Origin: Lytechinus variegatus
Taxonomy: Eukaryota; Echinodermata; Echinoidea; Temnopleuroida; Toxopneustidae
Length of the DNA stretch: 64,000 nucleotides
Assembly: GCF_018143015.1 (NCBI RefSeq)
Contig: NC_054747.1
Coordinates: 33,447,733-33,511,732 of the forward strand
Direction of reading: 5' to 3'
Of this stretch, positions 54,290 to 64,000 are shown piece by piece; position 1 is the stretch's first letter; each line of letters starts with the position of its first letter. A model generated the notes under the pieces. The model was not told where the DNA came from. It saw nothing but the letters and a program-made list of their open reading frames with translations, and ran no database searches. A program made the position numbers and the translations under genes.

Positions 54290-55555
54290 TGTGCTGCACT
54301 ACATAAAGATCACAGAGAGACTGAATCGGGAAAACCAGACATGTGACAACGCCATAGTCATGACGTAAGCCTTTTGTCATGTTTGTGTGGATAAATGTTT
54401 ACCACCATTACTACAGTGTGATTAAAAAAAGGAAGTTATGTTTAGGGAATGGCAACCATTCAACTATCCAATAAATTGAATAAGCTTTATGAACTATTGC
54501 CTGTACCGGCCACAGATTCTGATCCACCCCTATGTAGTGAAAAGGGAATTACTGCAGATATCTAATTAAAAAAATAATGAATGTATAGAGAAATATATAT
54601 AAATTCTAGATAATTCTAGATAATTCCCGACCTTGCACTATCCTGCACTCTGAAGTGAGAGTTGAATATCCTGTGATCCGATTTGGACCAATCAGATTAC
54701 AGAACATTCTTGGGAGTTGCATAATACATTTTGGATCAATGGTACGTTGTGTGTGCACCGGTACGAATGTTTGACATTCAGTCTCCCATTTGCTCGCGTA
54801 CAACAAGCTAAGTAGGGGTTGTATAATAGTGATTATCTTTTACACATTCCTGCAGAAGATTCACTTTTTTCTTTTTTTTTTAACCATCCGCCTTCATCCT
54901 TTTTTAAGATGAATGAATTCTTATAAATAAATGAGTAGAAACAGTGAGACTGATTTTTTATAAGCTATAGCAAAATAAAATAAACCGTGGCTCAATGTTC
55001 TTTTGGGATTTTTTTTTATCCACACTATACAGACACAAACGTCGTGAAAACCAGGAGTGTCTATGCGTGAGAACAATATTGAGTACCTCCACATTACGGT
55101 ATTCAGTATTCCGTTGACGCCTCTCCATTGGTCTGCGCTTTTGTGCAGTATCTCTCAGCCGACTGTGTTTCTGTAGGAGAGCTCACTCGGAGCATGGATT
55201 TAGAAATTGCTTGAAAGTTTCTACCCAACGAGAAATCAAGACAAAATCAACTCGGATCTAAAATTCATCTTGCAACCTGTCGTTCGAGGTTCTAACACTT
55301 TGAGCTCGGCTCGGATTGCCATTAATTTTTATTTGGATTGATTTTTTGCTCTTTGTCCGAGTCTGTGGTCTGAGTTTTTGCCATTCTGAGTGTATCCTCA
55401 TCAAAAACGATACCATCACTTACCAATTTTGTAAAGACTGCAGCCTTGTGATAAGAAACGGCTACAGCAAACGGAATATCATCAATGTTATTTCAATAGT
55501 CACCATCTACCATTGTTGTACCATTCATTTCATATCAGCAAAAGTATATTACTTT
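54290..55555. other. region upstream of the divergent signal-peptide exon
   Basis: No confident exon. Likely to contain leader exon and promoter for the plus-strand gene, since the coding exon at 55560 begins with a splice acceptor. Confidence 0.3.
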
Positions 55556-55559
55556 GCAG

Positions 55560-55631
55560 TCATCATGCTCACACCAAACAGAATATATGTCATCTTCATC
55601 GTTTTCATGGTCATGTGTTGCGTATCACAAT
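55560..55631 (+). CDS. signal-peptide exon of a divergent paralogous receptor gene (partial)
   Basis: Acceptor ACTTTGCAG|TCATC-ATG (start at 55565), donor CACAAT|GTGAGT, phase 1. It encodes MLTPNRIY followed by VIFIVFMVMCCVSQ. Compared with the minus-strand exon 47294-47365 it has the same 72-base length, the same 5-base leader before ATG, the same phase and the shared core FIVFMVMC. The remaining exons would lie beyond 64000: the equivalent intron of the minus-strand gene is 9.1 kb, and only 8.4 kb remains here. That this gene also encodes Ig and ballast domains is inference. Confidence 0.6.
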
Positions 55632-56269
55632 GTGAGTAAATGTTCTAATTTTTAAGGGTTCAATCTATGCCAATTTACCTATGAATATGCAATATTGCAC
55701 CCATGTTCTCGGATTTATTTTTTTTATTCTGTACACATGAAATTTCACAAGGGCCAAGCAAAAAACCCAAAAAATATATAATGCAAACGGCCCGGCGGTT
55801 CTCGCTCAACGGCCCGCTCTTTTCTCTTTACTTTGACAAAAATGGACGTTACCAACTTTCAAAGGGCCATTGCGTCGTTTAAAATCCAGATGGAATGATC
55901 CTTGATAGTCTTCGTATTACAGTGTAGAAACCATTCTCTTTAATCATGTTTTTTTTTTTCATTTTTTGTATTACATTCAAGAAGTGATATATCCTTGATT
56001 GATGAGACAAACCATTATTCAAAGGCACGTGTAAAATGTACAATAATGCAGATAAGGACAAAGAGTGCACTGTCGAAACAATAATTGATTAGAAACTTGC
56101 TTATACGAAGTAAGAATATTCGTCTGTAAAATTGTATTTGATTTGTATTAATTCATATTACTTTGTATTATGTTTTGAATGGAAATGAAATAACGAATTA
56201 AATTTAATTGAAGAATGGATACGGGTAGGTGGGCAGTATGTTGCCCCGTGTTGGTTGATTTTTTTTTCA

Positions 56270-57400
56270 TTTCATTTATTAGTTTTTGCAACATTTTTCA
56301 TAACAAATTTCTGGACAAGAAAATACATATCTCAAATTTGACATCAAGATAATGAACAATAATTTGTATATAAATCATCAAGTATATCTTACATAAATGA
56401 AAAATATTAAGTGGTATTTTCTGTTACACAGTGAATAGGATAGTTGCAAGGGTCGTCACAAAAGCAAAGCTTGAAAACGTAACAGCCCTGAAAAATAATG
56501 AATATCTGTTGTCATTAAACGTGCAAGTGCATGAGGGACTGAGAGGGGGGGGGGGGTCAAGGGAGATGCTTGGTCCTTAGCAACGAAATTTCAGCTTGAG
56601 TGAATTTGGCAATACATTCCAAATATGAGGTCAATGATGTCCTAATGGTTTATGTGCAAATAGTGTCCTGGGATTCTTTAAGTAAATATTTATTGCATGT
56701 TTTTGTTGGATAAGAGTGTAAATTGTTATTATATGAAAACAAGTCCGTGAATACTGGAGGAAGCATGTCATAATTATATCTATACATAAACAGCGCTATT
56801 TGTAAAGTATTTTAATATCATTTATCTTAAATATTTTCAAACGATATAAAAGAGGGTATGTGAAAAGATATGTGGATTTTGAACAAATTCTAACCGCTTT
56901 CTTTTGCAATAAAAATATATGATCAAGTCTTGTCTTGCAGCTTTTTCCCCAAATGAGATTACAGTAGTGAATATATGGTAACATCAATGTATTATATATC
57001 ATAAAAAGAGATTTCTCTGGTAAGATTTTTTTAGTTTACATATTCCTTTCGCTACAGAGGAAGACACGTTGATTATGTGCGGGGTCCATGATAAATACTT
57101 GGCTATTGTGATACCAAGGAATTTTACTTATTCTTTTTTATCTAAAAGCACATTATCAATTTTTATATCTTGTGTAAAATTTAAATTTTTATGAGATGAT
57201 TGAAAATGCATAATATGAGTTTTATTTTTGTTAAGAGAAAACTTATTACATTTAAACCATGATGAAACTTTATTTAATTCTAAATTCTTTATATTTATTA
57301 ATTCTGGTAAGTTCTTGTGAGATAACAAAAAAATAGTATCATCGGCGAATAAGATGAAAGAAAGAATGGAAGATAAATTTACTATCATTAATGTATACTA
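56270..57400 (-). pseudogene. 5'-truncated CR1-group LINE
   Basis: Minus-strand reverse-transcriptase remnants: ILFADDTIFLLSH and KFSLNKNKTHIMHF (57128-57388), then MIYNTLMLPYIHY and HIFLLQKKAVRI (56796-57002). They are in different frames with gaps, so the copy is dead. The 3' end AAATGAAATGAAA lies near 56270. The 5' end is cut at about 57400. Confidence 0.75.
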
Positions 57401-58930
57401 TACTTATTGTATAGTAAGGCTCGACATTAGCGGTGGCCCGGGGCCACCAGAAATTCATCTCGGGCAACCATTATTGAAAAAAATGTTAAGTTTTGGTGGC
57501 CCGAATCGGGCAACCAATGATTTTCAAAGTAGCGCAATTTTTCTCCCGATTTTGCATGCATTTATCAACTTTCTACAATTCAAAATGCAAGCCAATTCGT
57601 CATGCGCCTTTTTGGTTAATATATACACAAATACACACACACAAAGATTGCATAGTCATGACAGTATGTAGGCCTACCGCTATAGCACACAGTAACTATT
57701 AGCCGCGCCGGCTGTCTGGCTGAGCTTTGCATGCATGAAGCCACTGCAACTAGCTGTGCGTTAGCAGACTATTCAGACTCATGGACCCGCGATATAAAAT
57801 GTCACTGCTAAGAAATCTTCCCAGAACTTTGAAATTCTACGTCAAAGTCACATTTTACACCAATGAATTGCCCTTCTACAGTCCATATTACTGAAACCTG
57901 ATAATTTGCAAGCAGTAAAAGGAGGAATTATGACCTCTCTTTCGACTCAAAAAGACCGATTTCCAAATGCCTTAATACACATAAAACACATAGGTGAGTA
58001 CATCACAGTCCCACGTGTGCATTTGTATGTATGTTGATATTTGGTTTCTTTCGAAGCTGTGTCTCTTCTAGCCAAAAATAAATAGACAGCTTATTTCTTT
58101 CTAGTTTATAAATGACTTCTTAAACCACTCTTAAGGAAGTAAATACTTTGGGAAGGCATTTCATTGATATGAAATGTGAATTTTCCATCATTTTGTCAAA
58201 TATCAGGAAGGAATTTTCTCACTGTTTTTTCCAGATATAACTTTTGCCATTTTCTTATTTTTTTCTTTCGTTTTTTATACCCCTTCCCATTGAATATGCC
58301 TGATTAAAAAATAAAATATGTTTCTACTGAATATCAATAATTTTCCCCATTTTTTAATAATTTTCTCTTATTCATTTTACTTCCATTTTCTTTTGTTTTT
58401 CTCTATTTTTTTCCTGTTTGTTTTTCCTTCATTTTTTATTTCACTTATATAATTTTTTTCAATATACCATTTTCAAAATTATTTTTTTATTTCCCCCTTT
58501 TATACATTGTTATAATTTTGCAGCATATTTTTCTGTGATTTTTCTGTGGAAAAGAAAATAAACTGGAATTGGGGCCTGCATAATCTAGGTTTTAGGTTCA
58601 AAAATGAAGAAAGGAAAAATCATTGTTTTGTAAATCTATCGGAGTTTGCTATATGCACTATTTATTTACTTTGCCATTATGAGTGTGTGTCTATACGGAG
58701 ATAAGTTTACACAACCTGGGAACAATACAATCCTTTTATTCTCTTTCAATCATTGCAATGATAGAACAATTTATATACTGTATTACCACAAAATAAGCAA
58801 AGTAAAATAACAGCAAGCACGATTTACATACAAGATGTACAAAGAATAGTGGTAGTGGCTTCAGAATATTTCAGAAGTTTGTTTTATTCATTTTTAATGA
58901 ATGTTTTTCTTTATATTTTTCGGGCCAATT
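57400..58930. other. no gene seen
   Basis: An inverted GTGGCCCG...CGGGCAACC motif pair lies at 57433-57520. Pyrimidine-rich low-complexity DNA fills about 58190-58520. Confidence 0.4.
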
Positions 58931-59250
58931 TATATACCTATCCTGTTCATGATTAGAAAAGTGCTTAAGATGTTCCGTTTTTAGGTCTGAAATTTCATTT
59001 TTATTTCTGCTCGCGCTTCGCGCTCTCATCAATATATACATATCCTCTTCATTATTAGAAAAATGCTTAAAATGTCTCGTTTTTGGTCTGAAATCTCAAT
59101 TTTGTTTTCGCGCTCGCATCAATTGTATAGTTATATACTTATCCTGTTCATGCAAAAAGTGCTTAAAATGTCCAGTATTTAGGTCGGAATGTCATTTTTT
59201 CTGCTCGCGCTTCGTGCTTGCATTATTTGATTGTTCATATAGATGTATGT
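58930..59250. repeat. tandem ~110-base repeats with GCTCGCGCTTCGCGCT core
   Basis: Three units of TATCCTxTTCATxATTAGAAAAxTGCTTAAAATGT-(C)GT-TTTxGGTCTGAAAT-CTCGCGCTTCGCGCTCxCAT. Related single units lie at 51960-52110 and 59390-59515. Confidence 0.7.
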
Positions 59251-59995
59251 ATCGTCTTAATGGGTAAATTCAAACAGTCCTCATAATACTTCCCTTTCGA
59301 TCAGACCAGAGCGCATGAAAAAATATCTGCTCGCACTGATCACGTTCGCAGTTATTATTTGTTACATACGCATCTTGTTCAGGATCAGAAACATTGCTCA
59401 AAATGTTCAATTTTTCAGGACAAATTACATGAATTCCCCCCCCCCCCCAATAAAAATAGCTCGCACTTCGCGCTTGACATATCTAATTATAAGAAGAAAG
59501 CTAAGAAGTGACTGTCATACATACATACATATATAAATATAGTGTGTGGGTGTGTGGGGGAGTGTGTGTGTGTAATTATGGAAAATTCAATTGTGTCCCC
59601 CCCCCCCGCTACCCTTGAGGAGAGATTTCAGCATTAAAATGCTGATATGTAGACAATAAACCGGACATTTTACAGAGCACTTACATTTGTAAATGAAAAA
59701 ATAGTGAAAGGTCGATGTTCCAGCTAAAATATGTTTCGTATATTGACTTTAAAACTTGCTCCATATCAGCCAATTGAGCAAGATATAAATCTCATCGAAC
59801 AGGCAATTGTGGTGCGAAGCGCCAGCAAAAAAAAAATTAGTAACATGAAAGATATTTTTTGCAAGTCTTTTCCTCACATTATTTCATTCACTCGTTTTCC
59901 TCCTCTTATTTTCCTTTTTTTTATTTTCTTCTCTCTTTCTTCTTCTTTTCCTTTTTTCTTTTCTTCTTTCTCCTTTTTTTGCTCTGCCAATTTTT

Positions 59996-60066
59996 TAAGG
60001 GGGGCACCTGGGGGCACACCAAATCTCAGGGGGGCACGTGCCCCTCCCCCCGTAGTTACGCCACTG
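59996..60066. repeat. GGGGGGCAC-rich repeat ending GTAGTTACGCCACTG
   Basis: GGGGGGCACCTGGGGGCACACC...CACGTGCCCC, then GTAGTTACGCCACTG. Repeats with the same GGCGTAAC/GCCACTG terminus occur near 21710, 62106 and 63470-63530. Confidence 0.5.
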
Positions 60067-60570
60067 CTCTCTCTCTCTCTTCCTATCTCTCTCCCTTTCA
60101 TACACCCTTTTTCTCTATAGATCCGTCCTTATGAGTCAGCGTGCATGTATGTCTGTCTTTCCCTACATGTCTTTGCCTTCTCTCTCCAGTTTATTCTTCA
60201 TCATGGCTTTGTTCTCTTTGGTGTAAAGTGTCGTCCTGTATTTCCGTCAGCTTACTTTTATTCCTCAGCATTACTCATCTACTTTATTTGTTTATTCCTA
60301 TACTTCCATATCAACATATTTTATTTTCAAATTCTTAAGACGTCGTATCGATACATGCGAATGAGTCCTCCATTTTTAATTGTTCAATATGTTATGATAG
60401 GGGATCCAGGCTCTACAATAAGTTTTTCTTAGTGGATCCCTTCATTTCAATACAAGCTTTTGCTATCATTATGGTGCAATTTGTGAACTTTGATAACATT
60501 TGATTTGTATTTGTATTTTTTTATGTATTCGATGAAAAGTTTAAAGAAAATAAAATAAACTTGAACTAAA

Positions 60571-61160
60571 TGGGGAATGGAACCTTTGGAACAAGTAGGC
60601 ATGTGTCGAAACAGAAAAATCAAAGAATAAGAACAAAGAAAGTTGGAAAAAAATCGGACAAATAATGAGAAAATTATGAGCATTTGAATATTGCAATCAC
60701 AAATGCTATGGAGATCCTCCCATTGGCAATGCGACAAGGATGCATGATGTCACATATGAACAACTTTCCCTTTGATGGACTATAAAATACCCTCAAAATG
60801 TCTCTTTTTGTTCTTACTTATAGTGATACAATTCTTTATCCATGATGTATCCTTTAAAAATCTGTAATACATGCCCTCAACTAGAAAGAACACATGATCT
60901 ACTGATAGATTGAATAAAAGAGGCAATTTAAGAGAAATATATACTAAAGTAATGGGGAGAGTTGTTCACAAGTGACATCACACATCTTTGTCGCACTGTC
61001 AATTTGAGGATCTCCATAGCATTAGTGATTGCAATATTCAAATGCTCATAACTTTCTCATTATTTGTCCGATTTTCTCAAACTTTCCTCCATCTGATTCT
61101 TTGATTTTTCTGTTTTCACGCAAGCTATCTTGTTTCAAAGGTTTCATTCTCCTTTAAACT
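60571..61160. mobile_element. fold-back element with GGGAATGGAACCTTTGGAACAAG ends
   Basis: Mirrored segments: GGAATGGAACCTTTG / CAAAGGTTTCATTC, AAATCGGACAAATAATGAGAAA / TTTCTCATTATTTGTCCGATTTT, and GAATATTGCAATCACAAATGCTATGGAGATCCTC with its inverse at about 61005-61040. Confidence 0.75.
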
Positions 61161-61620
61161 TGTACACATATCATTCTCACATAATCATACCAAAAAGAAT
61201 GTTTACCGTTTGGGTAATTTTTGCCACTTGATCAATTTAGCATAGTAACACGGTAATATATTTATGAATAATCCGACGAACTGGCGTCTAAATTTATTGA
61301 GAAATATATGAACGGAAAATTTAATGGAATATATCTACCTTGATTCCGAAGTTCGGTTTAATTGCTCTTTCTGTTTATTATAATTTTACTGGTTTGCTCA
61401 TAAAAAAAACTGTTTAATTATACTTGGGATCGGTAACAGGCTGGAAAATAACACCAGTAAGCAATACATGGTATTATCTTGTTTGGATCCATCATCAAAT
61501 TCCAAGCAGTGTTTCTATAATAATGTGTTTCAATATAAAATATTATATCAATAACTTCCCATATACATTTATTTGAAAGCATTCTACTTTTTTAGAACAT
61601 CGAAATTGTACAAAGTGCAC

Positions 61621-61672
61621 ATACAACGGCAAGAAATATTTGCTTATAAGCAAATATTTCTTGCCGTTGTAT
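61621..61672. repeat. perfect 52-bp palindrome
   Basis: Two 26-base arms, ATACAACGGCAAGAAATATT plus TGCTTA, are mirrored with no spacer. No flanking repeat or gene explains it. Confidence 0.9.
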
Positions 61673-61674
61673 AT

Positions 61675-64000
61675 ACGCATGTCTGGAAGACCTGACGAAA
61701 ATTCATAATCTGTCCTGTATTTTTAATTTTTAAGAATTTTTAAGAATTTTTTCCCCGAGATTTCAACAATTGATTGTTTAAGTCCAAAAATTATTAACTG
61801 ATAATCTCATATAACACTCTTCACGGCGAAATAATTGATTTTTTTTTAGATATGCTCCCTTTTCGGTGTGGTAATTGATTTGTTGTGTACTAGTAATTTT
61901 CTATTGACTTGGAGTTTTATATTTTATTTGGATGTTTTTCAGCAACAATGTAGTTCTTTTAATTTAACAAACACATTATCTCAATGTAAAAATAATAATA
62001 ATTATCAGAATTAACATTTCTATAACTAAATTTTGCCAGCTAAGATTATGTGTCTAGCATGCTGAACCCACCATCATATCTTAAACACAAAGGCCCGCAT
62101 TTTGAACCAGAGGCGTAACTGGGGTCGGTAGCCATGCCTGGAAAGGGGAGGGGGCAAGACCCAAAGAATGTCCCGATCATATCATGATGGGAAAAGCAGT
62201 GGCATTATGAGCCAAAAATCTCGAGGGGGATTATTGTGTATTGTATTATGTAATTTGGGGAAGAACTGCGACCGAACAAAAATGTTGATATTTTAATTAT
62301 GAAAATAATATAACATTCAGAAAATTATACGATATTTGATTTTCTAACTTTTCCTTCTTTTTTTTAATTTTTTATATATTTTTTTTTGGGGGGCTTGGTC
62401 GTAATTGTTTTGAGCCCCCCCCCCCCTCATGTGCATGCCCCTGGTGAACATGATTTTTCGTAAGCGTTGGTGCGAAGCTCTATTCAAGATAAGCGTGGTT
62501 TAATGAGGGGGTACAGCAGGAGCGTGTGGCAAAAGGTTCTTAAAAGTCCCGAGCGTGCGAAGCATGCAAGAATTTTTGTTTGAACTCTTACTTAGAAAAA
62601 GATTTAGACATTACATTCAGAAAATATCTTTATATCTTGCACTTTTCCGGTCCTTTTTCTTTTCTTTCTTCTTTTTTTTTGTGGTTCTTGGTTGTAGAAC
62701 TTTTCGGGGCCACGCCCCCAAATGCCTTCAATTTGTACATCAGTGCCATGTATGTGGGGTATGGGGCGGAGCCCCAAAACCTTGGAAAATTCAAGATAGC
62801 CACTTTTATTGAACCACGGATTTTTTTTTTCAAAAAAACATTACTTCAATGTATTGGCATTATATCAACTAAACATAATAAAGATGGGACATTTCCAAAA
62901 TGTCCCGAGCGAGCAAAGCGAGCGCGAAGGTTTTGGGCCTTATGAAAATGAAATTTTAATTATGTAACTAAAAGGGCATGTCTATCTGTTGGGTTGAGTG
63001 GGACATCTGGAACCTCTCTAAATTCATTATTTTTGTCCTGATTCGACCGTTTTCATTTCATGAAATTTAGCAAAATAGACATACGCAATGTTATATGCCA
63101 TCCATCTTTCTTCCAATTCTTTTTTTTTCAATCGGCTGCCCGGTCATGCTCTTAATCCCCCCCCCCCTTTTTTTTATTCAGATTTTATGTTAGCATTATT
63201 GCTCATTCCTTATTTCTCGTTTATTTTGCCCTCTTTGTTTTCCCTTTGCCGCCATAAATTCCCGTTCCATTTAGCCATCTTTTAATTCTTTAACCCTTTC
63301 TCACTTGTTTATAGTATAGGCCCTATTTCAAGATGATCAAATTTATAACATCTTATCCCTTTTCTTTTTCTTGTTTTCTCTTTCCTATATCTTTTTTCCC
63401 TCCTTCCTCTTTTTCTCCCTTTTCTTTCCCTTTCCGTTTATTTCTTCCTTTTCCTCTATTTCCGTTCCCCCCCTCAGCTTCGCCAGGGAGGGGGGGGGGG
63501 CAGACTGCCCCCTGCCTGTTATGCCACTGTTTTGAACTCTGGTTTTATTTAAACTCTGGTCTACAGTTGTGGGTTAACTATGGGTAGTCGATTGTGCAAG
63601 GAATATTTTACAGTACTCATACGAAATAGCTGTATTTGGAATTAATGCTGAAAATTCCATTATTCGTCATTAAAACATAAGAAAAGAGCCGGGTAAAGAT
63701 AGCAAACATGAATTCTTTTTTTATTTTTGGCATTGACTTCCCATTATTTTAACGGAGAGCATTGCATTCTGAGCAATCGTCAATCTTAGAGCAGTTACGG
63801 AAGCCTCCATTTTAAGACCAAAGCTAAGGTCCAAAGCCCTCTATTCTCGTTCTTGGTGGGGCTCATATGTATCATTTGTAGTTCGAGGGGTTATACCGTG
63901 TCCTAAGGTTAACCTGCCTGCAGAATACAGCCAAATTTATAGTGCAAAATATGATAAACAAGTTTATTTTACAACTTGAAATTTGTAACAATACAATCCA
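61675..64000. other. right end: repeats and low-complexity DNA only
   Basis: Includes TE-like ends near 62106 (GAGGCGTAACTGGGG) and 63470-63530 (GGGGGGCAGACTGCCCCC...GCCACTG), CT-rich runs at 63360-63480, and GAGCGAGCAAAGCGAGCGCG at 62908. No exon seen. If the plus-strand receptor-like gene is real, this is part of its first intron. Confidence 0.4.

Noticed and set aside
55316-55639. 107-codon frame read from a non-ATG codon
   Set aside because: Only the part from ATG 55565 is convincing; the upstream part precedes a good splice acceptor.

Overview
The window looks like animal nuclear DNA from a deuterostome, most likely an echinoderm such as a sea urchin or sea star. It is AT-rich and gene-poor, with large introns, GT-AG splicing, TATA promoters, CR1-group LINEs, tRNA-derived SINEs and very many fold-back (MITE-like) elements. 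Species assignment is inference; no rRNA or true tRNA gene is present.

Left part (about 0.7-13.4 kb): two tandem, same-strand copies of a small secreted-peptide gene. Each has a TATA box, a non-coding first exon, an exon for signal peptide plus acidic propeptide, an exon carrying a four-cysteine core (C-x9-C-x-C-x9-C), and a tiny last exon. Between them lie two inverted (minus-strand) copies of the same promoter and first-exon region with no coding exons. They sit inside duplicated blocks (B-A'-B'), and block A is also present inside intron 3 of the first gene. A single-exon class A GPCR (15972-17054, plus) follows. It resembles histamine H3/H4-type receptors but lacks the amine-binding Asp 3.32.

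Middle (about 22-47 kb): a minus-strand gene reconstructed from seven coding exons with matching splice phases. The order is signal peptide (47.3 kb), V-type Ig domain (38 kb), a second Ig domain split over two exons (28.5 and 27.0 kb), a transmembrane segment (24.9 kb), then a cytoplasmic tail over two exons (23.6-24.0 and 22.1-22.3 kb). The tail matches the cysteine-rich C-terminal 'ballast' domain of the P2X7 receptor. This cell-surface receptor joining Ig domains to a P2X7-type ballast domain is the most interesting item here. The ballast domain carries an apparent one-base frameshift as sequenced. A homologous signal-peptide exon of identical length on the plus strand at 55560-55631 suggests a divergent paralogue running off the right edge.

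Repeats fill the introns and intergenic DNA: a nearly complete LINE (about 29.0-32.5 kb) with endonuclease and reverse transcriptase separated by one frameshift, an L1-type ORF1-like reading frame (35455-36303), truncated LINEs at 19.7-20.7 and 56.3-57.4 kb, a non-autonomous hAT with 8-bp target duplications and a nested MITE (53.3-54.3 kb), a 1.6-kb inverted repeat (39.2-40.8 kb), a duplicated SINE block (50.2-51.0 kb), TA microsatellites, minisatellites and a perfect 52-bp palindrome. Right of 57.4 kb I see only repeats and low-complexity DNA.
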